Of a DNA stretch of 64,000 bases, positions 61,711-64,000 are shown in pieces. Position 1 is the first letter of the stretch. Each line of letters starts with the position of its first letter. This DNA is from Paenalcaligenes faecalis (GTDB taxonomy: Bacteria > Pseudomonadota > Gammaproteobacteria > Burkholderiales > Burkholderiaceae_B): assembly GCF_027557445.1 (NCBI RefSeq), contig NZ_CP106841.1, positions 482,001 through 546,000 on the forward strand, read 5' to 3'. The translations under genes were made by a program, and so were the position numbers. The notes below the pieces were generated by a model that ran no database searches, was not told where the DNA came from, and saw nothing but the letters and a program-made list of their open reading frames with translations.

Positions 61711-63420
61711 TTAATCGTTGTCTGCGCCACGGTAACGCTTATAGGGCAGCACGTTCCATGTGCGCTCTTTGAGACCCTCTTGGCATAAAGAGGGTGGAAT
61801 TTCCTCTAGTAATTTTTTCGCTACAGCTAGTTCGCGCTGAACTTCGGCTCGGTCTTGATACATGAACTCATCCGAGGCGGTTTCAGGGGCTTGTTGGAGT
61901 TTTTCCTCTAGGTCACTGATAATGCGTTCTTGTTGAGCTCGTAGGGCTAAACGAGCATCCTCTTGCCATGTTGGCTGCAGATTTCGGTTGTGATCCAGAA
62001 GTGAGCTGTATTCTGAATAGACATCTGCATAAATGTCCGTAGCATGATGGCGGGCATCTAAGGTTGCTGCCTCTAGGTCTCGAACATTTAGACTATCTAC
62101 ATCTAGGGGTTGATCGCGTTTTTTGCCCCCTAGACGCGTGTAATGCGTGTAGTACGGGTACATGCTTTTAACGACTTTTCCAACGGGAAGAGTGGCTTGG
62201 TAATTGTCATCCACCCCTTTGGGTTGTACGCCTTGAATTCCTGCTAGTGCAGACTCAGGACGTACGACTTCTTTGGGAGGCATAATGCCATGACGCAGCA
62301 TTTCACGTATGCCTGTACCTGAGATATTCATACGGAAACGCTCATCATGTGAGCAGGTTTGGGTTGTGGCGTGATTTGCACAACGCGAGCAGTAGAACAC
62401 CTCGTGGAATAGGCGTATATCAATGCCCATTTCTTCGGGCGTAAACTGATCGAAAATGCTATGACTTGCGTATTTGTCGTAATAGTCCCCAATACCGGCA
62501 TGGTCACGTCCGATCAAGGCATGCGTACACCCATAGTTTTTCATGATAAGTGCATGCAGAACGGTTTCGCGTGGGCCTGCAAAAATATAGGTGACACGTA
62601 GTGGTGACAAAATAGAGCGATCTTTAGGGTAGTACGTGTCTAAGACATTTCGGTAGGCCAGCATACGGTACTCATGACGTACGTATTCTCGTTTTGCCAT
62701 TTCGACCAAAGGCTGTAGAAATAATCCATCGATTTCCTCTAACGCGTTACGATGGATGTATTCATGGCCACGGTGCAGTGGGTTTGCCCCTGTAATAAAA
62801 CCAGCAACCGAGCCGAATTTAAGTTCCTCGTAGAATAAATGCCATGTGTCTTTGGGTTCTCGGCGTAATTTTTCAAATGGGCCCCAGTCCACACGATTAA
62901 GTAAATGCAAGGTGCCGCCCAGAGAGGTGCCTCCCATGCGACGATGAATAGAGTCAACGCCAGGGTGATTGCGATCTGTGGTGCCAAAAAGATTTTGTGC
63001 CCGATGAGACTTATCGTAGGCAAAAATATCTTCGATATCCAAAATAGCAACGGGGTCATTATTTGCGTCAGTTAAGGCAACTTGATCCCCAATTGTTAAT
63101 CCTTTAATGATTTCAGCATTACGCTCACCGATAGGAGCAAAGCTGAGAGGCACTGGCCAAATGACCCCATTGCTGAGTCGTCCATCTTTAAGTACAGATA
63201 GGTAGTCAGCCTCTTTCATGAAACCTTTATTTGGTGATAGCACCCCAGTGGTAATCATTTCGATGGTAATGATGGCCTCAAGGTCTACCCGAATTGCGGG
63301 TAGGCCACGGGCACGTGCTATTTCAGACTCACGAAGTGATTCGGGTACGACTTGATTCACTAATGTACCGCCGTGTGGCTGTTGGGGGTACTGATCGAAA
63401 TGTAATTGTTTTGACTCCAT
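61711..63420 (-). CDS. sat: Sulfate adenylyltransferase (homomeric ATP sulfurylase)
   Basis: 569 residues from the ATG at 63420, which follows GGAGG; 34 more codons upstream are open but not expected to be used. ATP sulfurylase motifs are NPLHRGHEY near residue 215 and GRDHAGIGDYYDKYASH, and the cysteine cluster FYCSRCANHATTQTC resembles the zinc-binding segment of dissimilatory-type Sat. The last ~150 residues are a charged helical tail. This is the single-subunit enzyme (sulfate or APS with ATP), not the CysDN pair. It may serve sulfate assimilation or, in reverse, sulfur oxidation; the genes next to it do not decide. Confidence 0.92.
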   Translation of the reverse strand: MESKQLHFDQYPQQPHGGTLVNQVVPESLRESEIARARGLPAIRVDLEAIITIEMITTGVLSPNKGFMKEADYLSVLKDGRLSNGVIWPVPLSFAPIGERNAEIIKGLTIGDQVALTDANNDPVAILDIEDIFAYDKSHRAQNLFGTTDRNHPGVDSIHRRMGGTSLGGTLHLLNRVDWGPFEKLRREPKDTWHLFYEELKFGSVAGFITGANPLHRGHEYIHRNALEEIDGLFLQPLVEMAKREYVRHEYRMLAYRNVLDTYYPKDRSILSPLRVTYIFAGPRETVLHALIMKNYGCTHALIGRDHAGIGDYYDKYASHSIFDQFTPEEMGIDIRLFHEVFYCSRCANHATTQTCSHDERFRMNISGTGIREMLRHGIMPPKEVVRPESALAGIQGVQPKGVDDNYQATLPVGKVVKSMYPYYTHYTRLGGKKRDQPLDVDSLNVRDLEAATLDARHHATDIYADVYSEYSSLLDHNRNLQPTWQEDARLALRAQQERIISDLEEKLQQAPETASDEFMYQDRAEVQRELAVAKKLLEEIPPSLCQEGLKERTWNVLPYKRYRGADND

Positions 63421-63480
63421 ATATCCTCCATGTATTCGGTCTTGGGCGCATCTAGGCGTTTTTAATAATGGCGACCTTAA

Positions 63481-63520
63481 GTTCTTAGTCCTAATATACC
63501 TATAAAAAGTCCCTAAGAAC
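63481..63520. promoter_or_regulatory. Inverted repeat upstream of sat
   Basis: GTTCTTAG (63481-63488) and CTAAGAAC (63513-63520) are perfect inverted copies 24 bases apart. They flank an AT-rich stretch with TATAGG/TATATT on the minus strand, which may be the sat promoter. A regulator could bind both halves. Confidence 0.4.
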
Positions 63521-63551
63521 ATTAGGCTATACCAAAGTAGGAGAGTTATTG

Positions 63552-64000
63552 ATGCTGCCAGCGTGGGTTATTTTGGCCTCGTTTGTTTACGCCGCTATCT
63601 TGTTTGCTATTGCATGGGTAGGGGATAGACATTTGCTTTATACACAGCGCCCTTGGCTACGTCCCACGGTATATAGCCTAGCTTTAGCGGTGTATTGTTC
63701 TTCGTGGACTTTTTATGGTGCAGTAGGATCAGCCGTTCGGTATGGTTGGGGCTATCTACCTATTTATTTAGGGCCTTTTTTGATGCTGATGTTTGGCTGG
63801 CGCTTAATAGAACGACTGGCCTTGGTCGCTCAGTCACAGAATACGGTATCAATTGCTGACTTTATGGCAAGTCGTTACGGTCGTTCACAGCGTTTGGCTG
63901 GCTTGGTTGCTTTGATGGCGGTGATTGCTGGGGTTCCTTATTTAGCGTTGCAGTATAAAGCGGTGACTTTGAGCTTGACTGTATTAACCGGAAAGGAAAT
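63552..64000 (+). CDS. N-terminus of a symporter-linked sensor histidine kinase (partial)
   Basis: Open frame from the ATG at 63552 (AGGAGAG 10 bases upstream) to the window end, 149 residues. It starts MLPAWVILASFVYAAILFAIAWVGDRHL and has at least four hydrophobic helices; SSWTFYGAVGSAVRYGWGYLPIYLGPFLML and QNTVSIADFMASRYGRSQ are typical of the sodium:solute symporter-like domain found on CbrA-type histidine kinases. The kinase part lies outside the window. Confidence 0.75.
   Translation, partial: MLPAWVILASFVYAAILFAIAWVGDRHLLYTQRPWLRPTVYSLALAVYCSSWTFYGAVGSAVRYGWGYLPIYLGPFLMLMFGWRLIERLALVAQSQNTVSIADFMASRYGRSQRLAGLVALMAVIAGVPYLALQYKAVTLSLTVLTGKE

Noticed and set aside
63421-63522. N-terminal extension of Sat
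   Set aside because: The ATG at 63420 has a perfect GGAGG ribosome binding site; the extension overlaps the putative promoter repeats.

Overview
The window looks like a chromosomal segment of a betaproteobacterium of the order Burkholderiales, most likely family Alcaligenaceae, with an AT-richer base composition than most of that family. The reasons are the housekeeping order recN-nadK / hrcA-hemH-(gamma carbonic anhydrase)-grpE-dnaK-dnaJ, the dapB-bamE/omlA-fur cluster, the protein sequences as I recognise them, and clear sigma-32 promoters in front of grpE and dnaK. Genus assignment is not attempted.

Layout. (1) 1-22515: a nearly complete type VI secretion operon, all on the + strand: tssB, tssC, hcp, tssE, tssF, tssG, clpV, vgrG, then an accessory cassette (DUF2169-pentapeptide protein, pentapeptide protein, DUF3540 protein, DUF4150 PAAR-like tip) and tssJ, tssK, tssL, tssM. 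tssA is not visible and may lie upstream. A 1215-residue SARP/BTAD-cyclase-like-AAA-TPR regulator faces the operon and its 3' end overlaps tssM. (2) 26370-31821: a mobile region. An intact IS3-family element sits in the loop of what was the tRNA-Cys terminator. Next to it is a ~3.8 kb element bounded by 47-bp direct repeats made from the 3' part of tRNA-Cys. This element holds a retron (reverse transcriptase, XRE protein, an unannotated 51-residue ORF and an msr/msd-like non-coding RNA region) plus remains of a filamentous-phage-like secretin and a broken tyrosine recombinase. (3) 31910-38831: DNA repair glycosylase, YqaE-like membrane protein, gamma-glutamyltransferase lipoprotein, an acyl-CoA synthetase/enoyl-CoA hydratase pair, an AcuI-type reductase and an AhpD-like protein. 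(4) 38898-51815: tRNA-Gly, murB, dapB, bamE, fur, recN, nadK, hrcA, hemH and the grpE-dnaK-dnaJ heat-shock block. (5) 51841-64000: M16 peptidase, VWA/MoxR pair, DUF1841 protein, icd, a tiny Sel1 protein, acetyl-CoA hydrolase/CoA-transferase with a divergent LysR regulator, a remnant of the same IS end in a second terminator, a homomeric ATP sulfurylase, and the start of a symporter-type sensor kinase.

How it fits together. The T6SS operon encodes sheath (TssBC), tube (Hcp), baseplate (TssEFGK), spike (VgrG plus PAAR-like tip with probable loading adaptors), membrane complex (TssJLM) and the recycling ATPase (ClpV). TssM ends in a SPOR-like segment, which may replace the peptidoglycan-binding module seen on some TssL proteins. 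The most unusual locus is the retron: RT with the retron hallmarks NAxxH, YVDD and VTG; an a1/a2-flanked RNA with the TTAGC branch-site context known from Ec86; an XRE protein; and a short cationic, Trp-rich peptide ORF with its own ribosome binding site that is the best candidate for the effector. It is carried by a decayed phage whose structural and replication genes are mostly gone.
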